DNA from: a virus
Reading direction: 5' to 3' (one strand)
Virus record (IMG/VR): IMGVR_UViG_3300009151_000047
Coordinates: 1 to 64,000 of that record
DNA length: 64,000 nucleotides
A model generated the notes under the pieces. It was given only the letters and a program-made list of their open reading frames with translations, was not told where the DNA came from and ran no database searches. The position numbers and the translations under genes were made by a program. How positions within the stretch are numbered: the first letter of the stretch is position 1; each line of letters opens with the position of its first letter. Below, piece by piece: positions 51,397-58,921 of this stretch.

Positions 51397-52223
51397 ACAA
51401 ATCTTGTTTTCTTGCACCAATACATCCACCAAAATTTGATGAAGGTAGTAAATTAATAGAGAGTTATAATAAACACTTTAATGATGATCATATTTACTTA
51501 ATATTTTCATCTGAAGAAGATGCAAAAGAATTCAAAACAAAAAACAAAAAGTTAAAATATCGTTCAATTGTTAATCAAAGACCCGTAAATTATGGTGTTA
51601 TTACTCAAAAAAAATACAGTGGATTGATTGAGATTTTTACACAAGATGAATTTGATAAAGTTGGGGTAATTGATGTTGATACGTTATTTCTTAAAAATAT
51701 GGATTATGATACACTATTTTACCATAAAATAAAAGAGAATACATTATATTCAAATTTAATACAACAAAAGTATTATTATCAAACTGAACCATTGAAGTTT
51801 TTTACAGATTTTGAAAAACAGAAGTTAAGTGATATTCTTTCATATGGTATGTTTAATTCTGAAGTTAATGGCACTACAATGAATGTTTTCTTTTGGTTTA
51901 ATGATATACCGGTTTATAGCAAATTAAACTTCACAGATTTTTTAGAATATATAAACTATGAAGAGAATTGGATTAAAGTTAATTCACAAGATTTTGATTA
52001 CATCATATATGGGTTTTATTTACTATTGCACAAATCTGCTAAATTAAAAATATTAAATTTTAATGACGATGCAATTTATTGTAAAACAAGTTTTATAGAA
52101 AGTCAGGAATTGATTGATGAACATATTTTTCAACATGTTTATTCTTCATATAATCCTATGTGGATTAAAAATGAAATAAACACAATGAATAATACTTTTT
52201 TGAAAGTGCATACAGACAGATGA
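51393..52223 (+). CDS. Unknown protein, possible glycosyltransferase (276 aa)
   Basis: The GTG start overlaps the previous stop by four bases. A DVDTLFLKNMDYD segment (DVD as possible metal site, near residue 95) and the SCFLAPIHPPKFDEGSKLIES start fit a GT-A-like fold of the kind that copies or trims glycans. Codon use is more AT-rich than in its neighbours, suggesting separate acquisition. Function not assigned with confidence. Confidence 0.5.
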   Translation: MNKSCFLAPIHPPKFDEGSKLIESYNKHFNDDHIYLIFSSEEDAKEFKTKNKKLKYRSIVNQRPVNYGVITQKKYSGLIEIFTQDEFDKVGVIDVDTLFLKNMDYDTLFYHKIKENTLYSNLIQQKYYYQTEPLKFFTDFEKQKLSDILSYGMFNSEVNGTTMNVFFWFNDIPVYSKLNFTDFLEYINYEENWIKVNSQDFDYIIYGFYLLLHKSAKLKILNFNDDAIYCKTSFIESQELIDEHIFQHVYSSYNPMWIKNEINTMNNTFLKVHTDR

Positions 52224-52936
52224 AAGTTGCTATAGTATTAACTGGACATCTTAGGTGTTGGCGTGATGTATTACCTAATTTTAAAGAGAAGGTAATTGAT
52301 AGATACAATCCTGATATTTTTATTCATACATGGAATGAAGAGGGATGGTGGATACCTGGGGATAAACAAAATGAGAAAGGGTATTTTGAAGATACCCCAA
52401 AGATTGATAGAGAAGAGATTATTGAGGCATACAAACCAACATCATTAGTAATTGAAGATTGGAATAATTACAATGAGTTGTTTGAGTATCGTGGCAATCT
52501 TTATAAGAATTTTGCACATAGACCAAAGAATATCTTATCAATGTTTCATAAGTTACATGCGGGTATTAGTTTAGTAGAAAACTTTGTATCACATACTGGT
52601 ATGTTTTATGATTTAGTTATACGTATGAGACCAGATATGATTCTACATGAAGATTTGCCAGAATTTGAAACTGATAAGTTCTATACTATGGCACATCGTA
52701 ATCATCTCGGTCAAGGTACAGGTGATATGATTCAAGCGGGTAATATGTTTAATATGATGTTGTTTTCTAAGGCATCATGTTTCTTAACGCATTTGTATAT
52801 GAAAACTGATTTATTGTGTCCACATGTTTTATCTACACAATGGATATCTGATATGAGATTACCATGGAAAGAATTTAGCATACATAAAACATTACAACAT
52901 ACACCTAAAGGTGAATACGTGGAGATGGATAAATGA
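52220..52936 (+). CDS. Glycosyltransferase-like protein (LTGHLR type)
   Basis: 238 residues. VAIVLTGHLRCWRDVLPNF with DIFIHTWN and VIRMRPDMIL is a pattern seen in putative glycosyltransferases of phages, algae and large viruses. It overlaps both neighbours by four bases. Substrate unknown. Confidence 0.6.
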   Translation: MKVAIVLTGHLRCWRDVLPNFKEKVIDRYNPDIFIHTWNEEGWWIPGDKQNEKGYFEDTPKIDREEIIEAYKPTSLVIEDWNNYNELFEYRGNLYKNFAHRPKNILSMFHKLHAGISLVENFVSHTGMFYDLVIRMRPDMILHEDLPEFETDKFYTMAHRNHLGQGTGDMIQAGNMFNMMLFSKASCFLTHLYMKTDLLCPHVLSTQWISDMRLPWKEFSIHKTLQHTPKGEYVEMDK

Positions 52937-53613
52937 GTCAATTTGAAGAAATAGTAAAGTTTGAAGATGGACCAGTTCAGTATGAGAATACGGGTAGTGG
53001 TCATATTAAGATGAAACAACATCCATATCCATATTCTATAAAAGAAGAAGAATTTAATTTTCTTAGAGATTTGATTATTGAACATAATTTGCAGAGAGGA
53101 TATGAATGTGCTACTGCATTTGGTGTGAGTAGTTGTGCAATTGGATTAGGTTTCAAACAAACTGGTGGTAAGATAGTTACTATGGATGCATACATTGAAG
53201 AGAAATGTCAGAATCCTGGTGCATACAAAGATTTTGAAAGAACAGTATATGAAACATCTGATGGTTATAAATCTGTAAAATATCTTATTGAGAAGTTTGA
53301 ATTACAGAATACGTTATTTCCTGAGATTGGTTGGAGTCCAGATGATACGTTTAGATGCATTAAGAATCATTTTCGTGAGAAATTAGATTTTGTCTTTATT
53401 GATGCTGGTCATTTTGAAGAACAAATGATTAAAGATATTGATGCATTTTTACCATTATTGGCAGATAAGTATGTATTAGCATTTCACGATGTATATGAAT
53501 GGAGTTTTACACAAAAGGTACATGATCATTTATTTGAGAAGATAGGTAAAAAAGTTGAGATTATGATTCCTTCTGGTCGTGGAGAAAACTTAGGAGTTGT
53601 TATAAACCTATGA
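52933..53613 (+). CDS. Class I SAM methyltransferase-like protein
   Basis: 226 residues. GYECATAFGVSSCAIGLGF takes the place of motif I, GKIVTMDAYIEE provides the acidic residue binding SAM ribose, and LDFVFIDAGHFEEQMIKDI and YVLAFHDV are typical of the Methyltransf_24-type family that often modifies sugars. It lies inside the glycan block and may methylate a sugar. Confidence 0.72.
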   Translation: MSQFEEIVKFEDGPVQYENTGSGHIKMKQHPYPYSIKEEEFNFLRDLIIEHNLQRGYECATAFGVSSCAIGLGFKQTGGKIVTMDAYIEEKCQNPGAYKDFERTVYETSDGYKSVKYLIEKFELQNTLFPEIGWSPDDTFRCIKNHFREKLDFVFIDAGHFEEQMIKDIDAFLPLLADKYVLAFHDVYEWSFTQKVHDHLFEKIGKKVEIMIPSGRGENLGVVINL

Positions 53614-54062
53614 TACTGATTGCACACAGAGGTAATATTAACGGACCTAATATTGCAGAAGAAAACAATCCTTATTATTTGGATGATGCCATAGAACGTG
53701 GTTATTGTGTTGAAGTAGATTTACGAATGATTAAGAATGATTTATACTTTGGCCATGATTGTGAACAATACAAAGTAAAAGAGAATTACTTAATTGATAG
53801 AGTGGACCATCTATGGATTCATTGTAAAGATGTTCGTGCAATGGCATATTGTTTTAATCATCCAAAACTACATTATTTTTGGCATGAAAATGATGACTAT
53901 ACAATGACTAATTTTGGGTATACATGGGCATATCCGGGTAAAGAAGTTGTTAATGATATGACGATTATGGTAATGCCAGAAAAACATTGGAACTATGAAG
54001 AAATTAAACAAATTAACCCAATAGGTGTTTGTTCTGATTATGTGAAGATGTTAAAAGTATAA
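53610..54062 (+). CDS. Short PI-PLC/GDPD-like TIM-barrel protein (150 aa)
   Basis: 150 residues with LIAHRGNINGPN and YCVEVDLRMIKNDLYFGHD, the HR and ExD motifs of glycerophosphodiester phosphodiesterase-like enzymes. It is about half the usual length, so it may be a reduced barrel. It closes the eight-gene block; its stop region contains the next late promoter. Confidence 0.7.
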   Translation: MILIAHRGNINGPNIAEENNPYYLDDAIERGYCVEVDLRMIKNDLYFGHDCEQYKVKENYLIDRVDHLWIHCKDVRAMAYCFNHPKLHYFWHENDDYTMTNFGYTWAYPGKEVVNDMTIMVMPEKHWNYEEIKQINPIGVCSDYVKMLKV

Positions 54063-54065
54063 ATA
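54058..54065 (+). promoter_or_regulatory. T4-type late promoter before the nucleotidylyltransferase-kinase gene
   Basis: Exact TATAAATA over the previous stop codon, ending 31 bases before the ATG at 54096. Confidence 0.75.
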
Positions 54066-54095
54066 CAGTATAACTTGCTATAGAGGCGGGAGAAC

Positions 54096-56510
54096 ATGAA
54101 ATTTAAAGATTTTATTAAAGAAGAAAAAGAAAAGCATGCCGTTTTGGCATTTGGTAGAGTCAATCCACCTACAGTAGGTCACGAAAAACTAGTCAATAAA
54201 GTCAAAGAGATTGCTAAAAATGTTGGTGGAACACACCATGTTGTTCTCTCACATAGTCAAGACCCAGGTAAGAATCCTCTCACTTCTCAACAAAAACTAA
54301 AACATGCTAAACGATTCTTTCCAGATACTAATCTAACAGTATCAGATAAAGAACATCCTAATTTTCTAAGTCAAGCGGCAAAGTTACATAAAGCAGGTGC
54401 AACACATCTGCATATGGTTGCTGGTTCAGACCGCACAGACGAATATCATAAGTTGTTACACAAATACAATAATGTAAAAGGACCGCATGGACACTTCAAT
54501 TTTAAGAAGATTACAGTTCATTCTGCTGGTCAACGTGATCCTGATGCAGAGGGTGCAGAAGGTATGTCTGCATCTAAGATGAGAGGTCATGCAACATCTG
54601 GTAACTATAAAGAATTCAAACAAGGCATTCCTGGTCGTGTGCAAGATAAACATGCCAAAGAATTATATCATGATGTAAGAAAAGGTATGGGTGTTAAAGA
54701 AGGATTCAATCTATCATTAGATTTTTTATTTGAACAACAGTTAGATGAAGGTGTGCATGATAAGAGTATCTTCAAAGCAGTATTCTTATCTGGCGGTCCA
54801 GGTTCAGGTAAAGATTATGTATTAGATAATACACTTGCAGGTCATGGATTAACAGAATTGAATTCAGATAAAGCATTTGAATACTTGATGGACAAAGAAA
54901 ATCTTGATATGAAGATGCCTGCTGGTGAACAAAGCAAAAGAGATTTAGTTCGTGGTCGTGCAAAGAATGTCACTGAGTTGCGCCAAAGATTGGCATTGTC
55001 TGGTCGCAATGGTTTAATCATTAATGGTACGGGTGATGATTTTGAAAAGATTAAGAAGATTAAAGAGAAGTTAGAAGAGATTGGTTATGCAACATCTATG
55101 GTTGCAGTTCAAACTAAAGATGAAGTATCACAACAAAGAAACATTGAACGTGGTCAACGTGGTGGTAGAACAGTACCAGAGAATATTCGTAAAGAGAAAT
55201 GGGATGCAGTTCAAAAGAATAGAGCCGAGTTTGCTAAACTATTTGGACAAAACTATATTGAATTTGATAACTCTGAAGATTTACGCTCTGCAGATCCAGA
55301 AGTAGTGAAAGCAAAAAAAGAAGAGATGATGCAGATTTTTAAGAAAGTAAAAGAATTTACATCAAAACAACCAGATCATGAACAAGCACAACAATGGATG
55401 GCAACAGAATTAAATAAGAAAGATACAACAAAACCAAGTGAAAAAGGTTTGAATCAAACACCGCCTACCGAGTCTGGTGCATATAAAGAAGCAATGAAAC
55501 TTGGTTTACAATACTATGGTTTTGGTAGATATGGTAAAAACGGAACAACAACACATCACTCCATCAACGATAAGTTAGTTGCTGTTGGTAAGATTAAATT
55601 GAAAACACCTGATATTCCTACATCAAGTTCATCAATGTCCTCTGGAACACCAAGAGGTGGTGCATCAAATACACAGATACCAGCAAAAACAAAAGAAACT
55701 ATTCAGAAAACTAAAGAGACATCAAAAATTGCTAAATTAAAAAAAGAATCTGTTAATGAACAGTTCTTAGAATTTATAAATGAAACAGTTACAGTTACAT
55801 TCAGTGGAGATACACCAGAAGAAGTTGCAAAGGCAATCAAACTATTAAAATCTGATGAAGAACCAGAAGAAGAAGTTGAAGAGCATTATCAATTTTCAGA
55901 TAGAAGTGCCTTTAATGCATTGACATTGGGAACACCAATGCTTATAGAAAGTGTAGAGAAAAAGAATTATCTTAAAGATGGTAAAGGTAACACTAGAAAA
56001 TACATGATGAGGCGTGCCGCTGCCAAAGATGCACATCTCAAAAATGGTGAAGTTGAAAAACAAGGCAATTTTTATGTAGTTAAACTTAAGGAGAGTAATG
56101 ATGTTGAATTTCATAAAGAATATATTCAAGAAGAAGGAAGAAGTCAAAGTAGAAGTATCAGTACCAGTAGAGTCACCGAAGGAAGTAGTTGTGGAGGTGG
56201 CGCCAGTTGTGACTGCGGTTGTGGAAGCACCAGCACCAGTCCAAGAACAAAAATCTCCTTCACCCAAGCGAAGAAGAAGCTCAAAGAAAAAATAAATGAG
56301 ATTGACATGGGCATAGAACCTGGTATGGCCATGTCTGGTTGGAACCAAGAGATTATTGGTAAAGACGGTAAAGCAAAACCAAAGATGAAAGATAAATTAA
56401 GTGAATTAACTGGTGATGAAACTACTGCATCTATCGGGGATCAAAAAGAAGATGAATTAAAAAAACAAGGCATTAGTCTTGCTTCATTTAAAAAGAAAAA
56501 CTATCTATGA
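54096..56510 (+). CDS. Nucleotidylyltransferase-kinase fusion with long disordered C-terminal part
   Basis: 804 residues. Domain 1 (~14-205): nucleotidylyltransferase of the NMN-adenylyltransferase type, FGRVNPPTVGHEKL (TVGH) and SASKMR (158-163). Domain 2 (~222-420): P-loop kinase, LSGGPGSGKDYVL (G233-D240), related to zeta-toxin/polynucleotide-kinase folds. The remainder is low-complexity, with a second FLEFINE motif near residue 555 and a KKNYLKDGKGNTRKY module. The start MKFKDFIKEEKEK resembles a capsid-targeting sequence. Q-L-D-E218/G, of gp21 type, lies exactly between domains 1 and 2. A separate gene is nested at 56098. It is a late gene. Confidence 0.8.
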   Translation: MKFKDFIKEEKEKHAVLAFGRVNPPTVGHEKLVNKVKEIAKNVGGTHHVVLSHSQDPGKNPLTSQQKLKHAKRFFPDTNLTVSDKEHPNFLSQAAKLHKAGATHLHMVAGSDRTDEYHKLLHKYNNVKGPHGHFNFKKITVHSAGQRDPDAEGAEGMSASKMRGHATSGNYKEFKQGIPGRVQDKHAKELYHDVRKGMGVKEGFNLSLDFLFEQQLDEGVHDKSIFKAVFLSGGPGSGKDYVLDNTLAGHGLTELNSDKAFEYLMDKENLDMKMPAGEQSKRDLVRGRAKNVTELRQRLALSGRNGLIINGTGDDFEKIKKIKEKLEEIGYATSMVAVQTKDEVSQQRNIERGQRGGRTVPENIRKEKWDAVQKNRAEFAKLFGQNYIEFDNSEDLRSADPEVVKAKKEEMMQIFKKVKEFTSKQPDHEQAQQWMATELNKKDTTKPSEKGLNQTPPTESGAYKEAMKLGLQYYGFGRYGKNGTTTHHSINDKLVAVGKIKLKTPDIPTSSSSMSSGTPRGGASNTQIPAKTKETIQKTKETSKIAKLKKESVNEQFLEFINETVTVTFSGDTPEEVAKAIKLLKSDEEPEEEVEEHYQFSDRSAFNALTLGTPMLIESVEKKNYLKDGKGNTRKYMMRRAAAKDAHLKNGEVEKQGNFYVVKLKESNDVEFHKEYIQEEGRSQSRSISTSRVTEGSSCGGGASCDCGCGSTSTSPRTKISFTQAKKKLKEKINEIDMGIEPGMAMSGWNQEIIGKDGKAKPKMKDKLSELTGDETTASIGDQKEDELKKQGISLASFKKKNYL
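56098..56295 (+). CDS. Nested small gene in another frame of the kinase-fusion gene
   Basis: 65 residues (or 64 from the second ATG). A strong AAGGAG (56087-56092) lies right before ATGATG. The product looks designed: an amphipathic start LNFIKNIFKKKEE, a Val/Glu/Pro-rich middle and a basic end PKRRRSSKKK. In contrast the long frame here reads an odd Ser/Cys/Gly-rich string (GSSCGGGASCDCGCGS). This suggests that the small gene is real and that the long frame passes through it. Function unknown. Confidence 0.6.
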   Translation: MMLNFIKNIFKKKEEVKVEVSVPVESPKEVVVEVAPVVTAVVEAPAPVQEQKSPSPKRRRSSKKK

Positions 56511-56809
56511 TAACACTTAAAGAATTTATTGCTGAAGTTGCAGCATGGCAGAGAAAAGAAGGTAAGAACCCTGAGGGTGGTCTCAATCGTAAAGGTATTG
56601 AATCTTATCGTAGAGAACATCCTGGTTCACATTTATCATTAGCCGTTACTACTAAACCTAGTAAATTGAAGGCAGGTAGTAAATCTGCAAATCGTAGAAA
56701 ATCATTTTGTGCTAGAATGTCTGGTATGAAAGCAAAATTAACATCTGCTAAGACTGCACGAGATCCAGATAGTCGTATTAATAAATCATTGAGGAAGTGG
56801 AACTGCTAG
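56507..56809 (+). CDS. Conserved small phage protein with KSFCARM motif (100 aa)
   Basis: 100 residues, basic. KEGKNPEGGLNRKGIESYRRE, VTTKPSKLKAGSKSANRRKSFCARMSGM and a C-terminal LRKWNC are conserved in a common phage family (I recall DUF6321). The start MITLKEFIAEVAAW contains FIAE/V, close to the T4 internal-protein start MKTYQEFIAEA. It overlaps the preceding stop by four bases. DNA-bound or virion-internal location is plausible. Confidence 0.72.
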   Translation: MITLKEFIAEVAAWQRKEGKNPEGGLNRKGIESYRREHPGSHLSLAVTTKPSKLKAGSKSANRRKSFCARMSGMKAKLTSAKTARDPDSRINKSLRKWNC

Positions 56810-57925
56810 ATGGCGCAATATAATACTGAAACAACATCGTTAGACCCAAAGATATCGTCACGGTATGAAGTGATATATCTGGCTAATGGTGCTGCTGGTA
56901 ATTTGGTTACTATAGGTAATCCATTACCTGTTACATTAGGATCAAATAACATCACTATTACTGGTGATGTTAATGTTGGAACAACTGTGAATGTCACAAG
57001 TTCACCTTCCAATCCAGTTCATATTCATTTAACTGAAGTTGGTACATATGGCAATTTAACTACATTTGTTCCTATACAGGGTAATGTAACTGCTAACGGT
57101 ACAGTGAGTGTGAATAATTTTCCATCAACACAAACAGTTAATGGTTCTGTTAGTATTTCAAATTCAACAGTTGCAGTTACACAGAGTGGTACATGGAATG
57201 TATCAACCATTGGCGGTAGCGCTCAGGGCAAGTTGTGGACTATGCAGATAACACAGGGATTAATTGCAGGACACACTACAGAACAAATTACAGGATACAA
57301 TCCCTCTACTTCAGCTGGTGATGCTGTATGGTCAGGCGGCACATCATATCCGTGGAGTAGTTTTGCCACAGCACAGACATTATATGTAAAGAGTTCAACT
57401 AATAATGCTACTGATAGAAGTATGCCAATTCTTATTGATGGGCTAGATGCCAATTATGTTAATCAAAGTGAAGTAATAACTCTAGATGCGGCAGATTCAA
57501 GAACCCCCGTAGCTACATCTAACCATTTTTTACGTATTCATAAGGTCATGTGTTATGGAGCAAATACTAATGATGGTGACATTACTACACATGTTACATC
57601 TGGCACTGGTACTATAGTATCTAAAATAACATCAGGCAGAGGCGCAGCAAAAGCAGGCATTTATACTGTGCCCGCAGGTTATACTGGTTACTTGTTTAAA
57701 GGTGATGCTTCATCAACAGGTGCCACAGTGGTAAATTTTATGGGTAGATATTTTGGTAAAGCGTTTATGGTTCTTCACGTAGCTATTGTAGACAACAGCA
57801 CTTACATATATGACTTTCCGTTTCCATTAGTATTACCACAAAAAACCGATATGTATACTGTAATAGAAGTTGGAGCAGGAAAAACTGCTGTAAATTACGA
57901 GATACTGTTAGTGTCTAACACTTAA
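56810..57925 (+). CDS. Probable virion surface protein, beta-rich (371 aa)
   Basis: The ATG follows the previous stop directly. The N-terminal half is made of short beta strands with repeated V(N/S)V, GTVSVNNFP and TQSGTWNVST elements, typical of fibre or decoration proteins; the C-terminal half (from ~140) looks like a compact beta domain. No enzyme motif. A tail fibre, whisker or head-decoration protein is likely. Confidence 0.65.
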   Translation: MAQYNTETTSLDPKISSRYEVIYLANGAAGNLVTIGNPLPVTLGSNNITITGDVNVGTTVNVTSSPSNPVHIHLTEVGTYGNLTTFVPIQGNVTANGTVSVNNFPSTQTVNGSVSISNSTVAVTQSGTWNVSTIGGSAQGKLWTMQITQGLIAGHTTEQITGYNPSTSAGDAVWSGGTSYPWSSFATAQTLYVKSSTNNATDRSMPILIDGLDANYVNQSEVITLDAADSRTPVATSNHFLRIHKVMCYGANTNDGDITTHVTSGTGTIVSKITSGRGAAKAGIYTVPAGYTGYLFKGDASSTGATVVNFMGRYFGKAFMVLHVAIVDNSTYIYDFPFPLVLPQKTDMYTVIEVGAGKTAVNYEILLVSNT

Positions 57926-57968
57926 CTAAATGAATCATAATTAATAAAAACAAAAGGGAGAATCAAAG

Positions 57969-58919
57969 ATGTTTACAGATAAAACTACGCAGTCAGTAGC
58001 AGATGCAGTAAAAAAGATTATGGAAGCAGATGCACAGAAAAAAGTTGAAGAAGCACTAATTGGTGCTCAAAAGAATATTGATAAGAATCACAATAATAAA
58101 ATTGATGCACAAGATTTTAAGATTCTTAAAGGTCAAAAGAAAGAAGTTGAAGTAAATGAAATGGATAAAAGTCAAAAATCACAGGAACGAGGCGGTGATT
58201 ATCCTTTGGGTCTTAAAAATAAAGATGTAAACATGGTTAAACCAATCACTTCAAATAAAGTAAAGAAGGATACCTCTGAAATATTAAAGAAAGCATTTAA
58301 TAAAGAAGAAGTAGTTAAAGAAGAAGTTCAACAATTAAATGAAGTTAAGTTAGCAGATTTGCCTGTTCGTAAGATTGAAGGTAAATCATATGGTAAAAAC
58401 TATGTTGATCCAGAAGGTGCAGATGATGCAGCTGACATGAAATCCAAGAAAAAAGTATCTAAAGGTACATATGCTTCACGAGCAACAAGAGGTTTTGAAA
58501 CACCCGCTTCTAAAGCTAAAAGAGATGCTAAATTGGCAATGCGTGGAGAATCATTTACTAATTTATTGAATAGTTATCAAGAAAATGGTATCAAAGGTTT
58601 GTTTGAGAGTCTTGAAAAAATTGAAGAAGATTCAACTGAAGAAGTTAAAAAACAATTAGATGATGCACAAGCAAAATCTGAAGGTAAAAAAACACAACCA
58701 GATTTATCAAAAGGTTCTGTTCAAGCAGTAAAGAGTGAATCAGTTGAAGTGGAAGTTGAACAGATTGAAGAGCGCACATTAACTGGTGCTGAAACAGATA
58801 AGAAAGAAGAAATTGTTAAATCAATGAAAAAAGGTTTAGCCGGTTTCAAAGAGCGTTATGGTGATCGTGCAAAAGAAGTAATGTATGCAACAGCAACCAA
58901 ACAAGCAAAAAAGGACTGA
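57969..58919 (+). CDS. Charged probable internal head protein (316 aa)
   Basis: Lys/Glu-rich and mostly helical or disordered. Near the start KKIMEADAQ contains I-M-E/A and later QQLNE/V, both gp21-type sites. A calcium-binding-like DKNHNNKIDAQDF segment is near residue 45. The C-terminal module RTLTGAETDKKEEIVKSMKKGLAGFKERYGDRAKEVMYATATKQAKKD is a recurring phage domain. AAAGGGAG is the ribosome binding site. It ends three bases before the next gene. Confidence 0.6.
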   Translation: MFTDKTTQSVADAVKKIMEADAQKKVEEALIGAQKNIDKNHNNKIDAQDFKILKGQKKEVEVNEMDKSQKSQERGGDYPLGLKNKDVNMVKPITSNKVKKDTSEILKKAFNKEEVVKEEVQQLNEVKLADLPVRKIEGKSYGKNYVDPEGADDAADMKSKKKVSKGTYASRATRGFETPASKAKRDAKLAMRGESFTNLLNSYQENGIKGLFESLEKIEEDSTEEVKKQLDDAQAKSEGKKTQPDLSKGSVQAVKSESVEVEVEQIEERTLTGAETDKKEEIVKSMKKGLAGFKERYGDRAKEVMYATATKQAKKD

Positions 58920-58921
58920 TC

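Noticed and set aside
55920-55948. TTGACA-17-TATAGA as a promoter for the nested 65-codon gene
   Set aside because: The -10 box is poor, the distance to the nested ATG is 150 bases, and similar matches are expected by chance in a sequence of this composition.
55896-56348. Long antisense reading frame opposite the kinase-fusion tail
   Set aside because: No ribosome binding site or promoter; the product is a low-complexity Phe/Ser/Thr-rich mirror of the Lys/Glu-rich sense strand. Similar antisense frames opposite gp17, gp18 and gp22 were rejected for the same reason.
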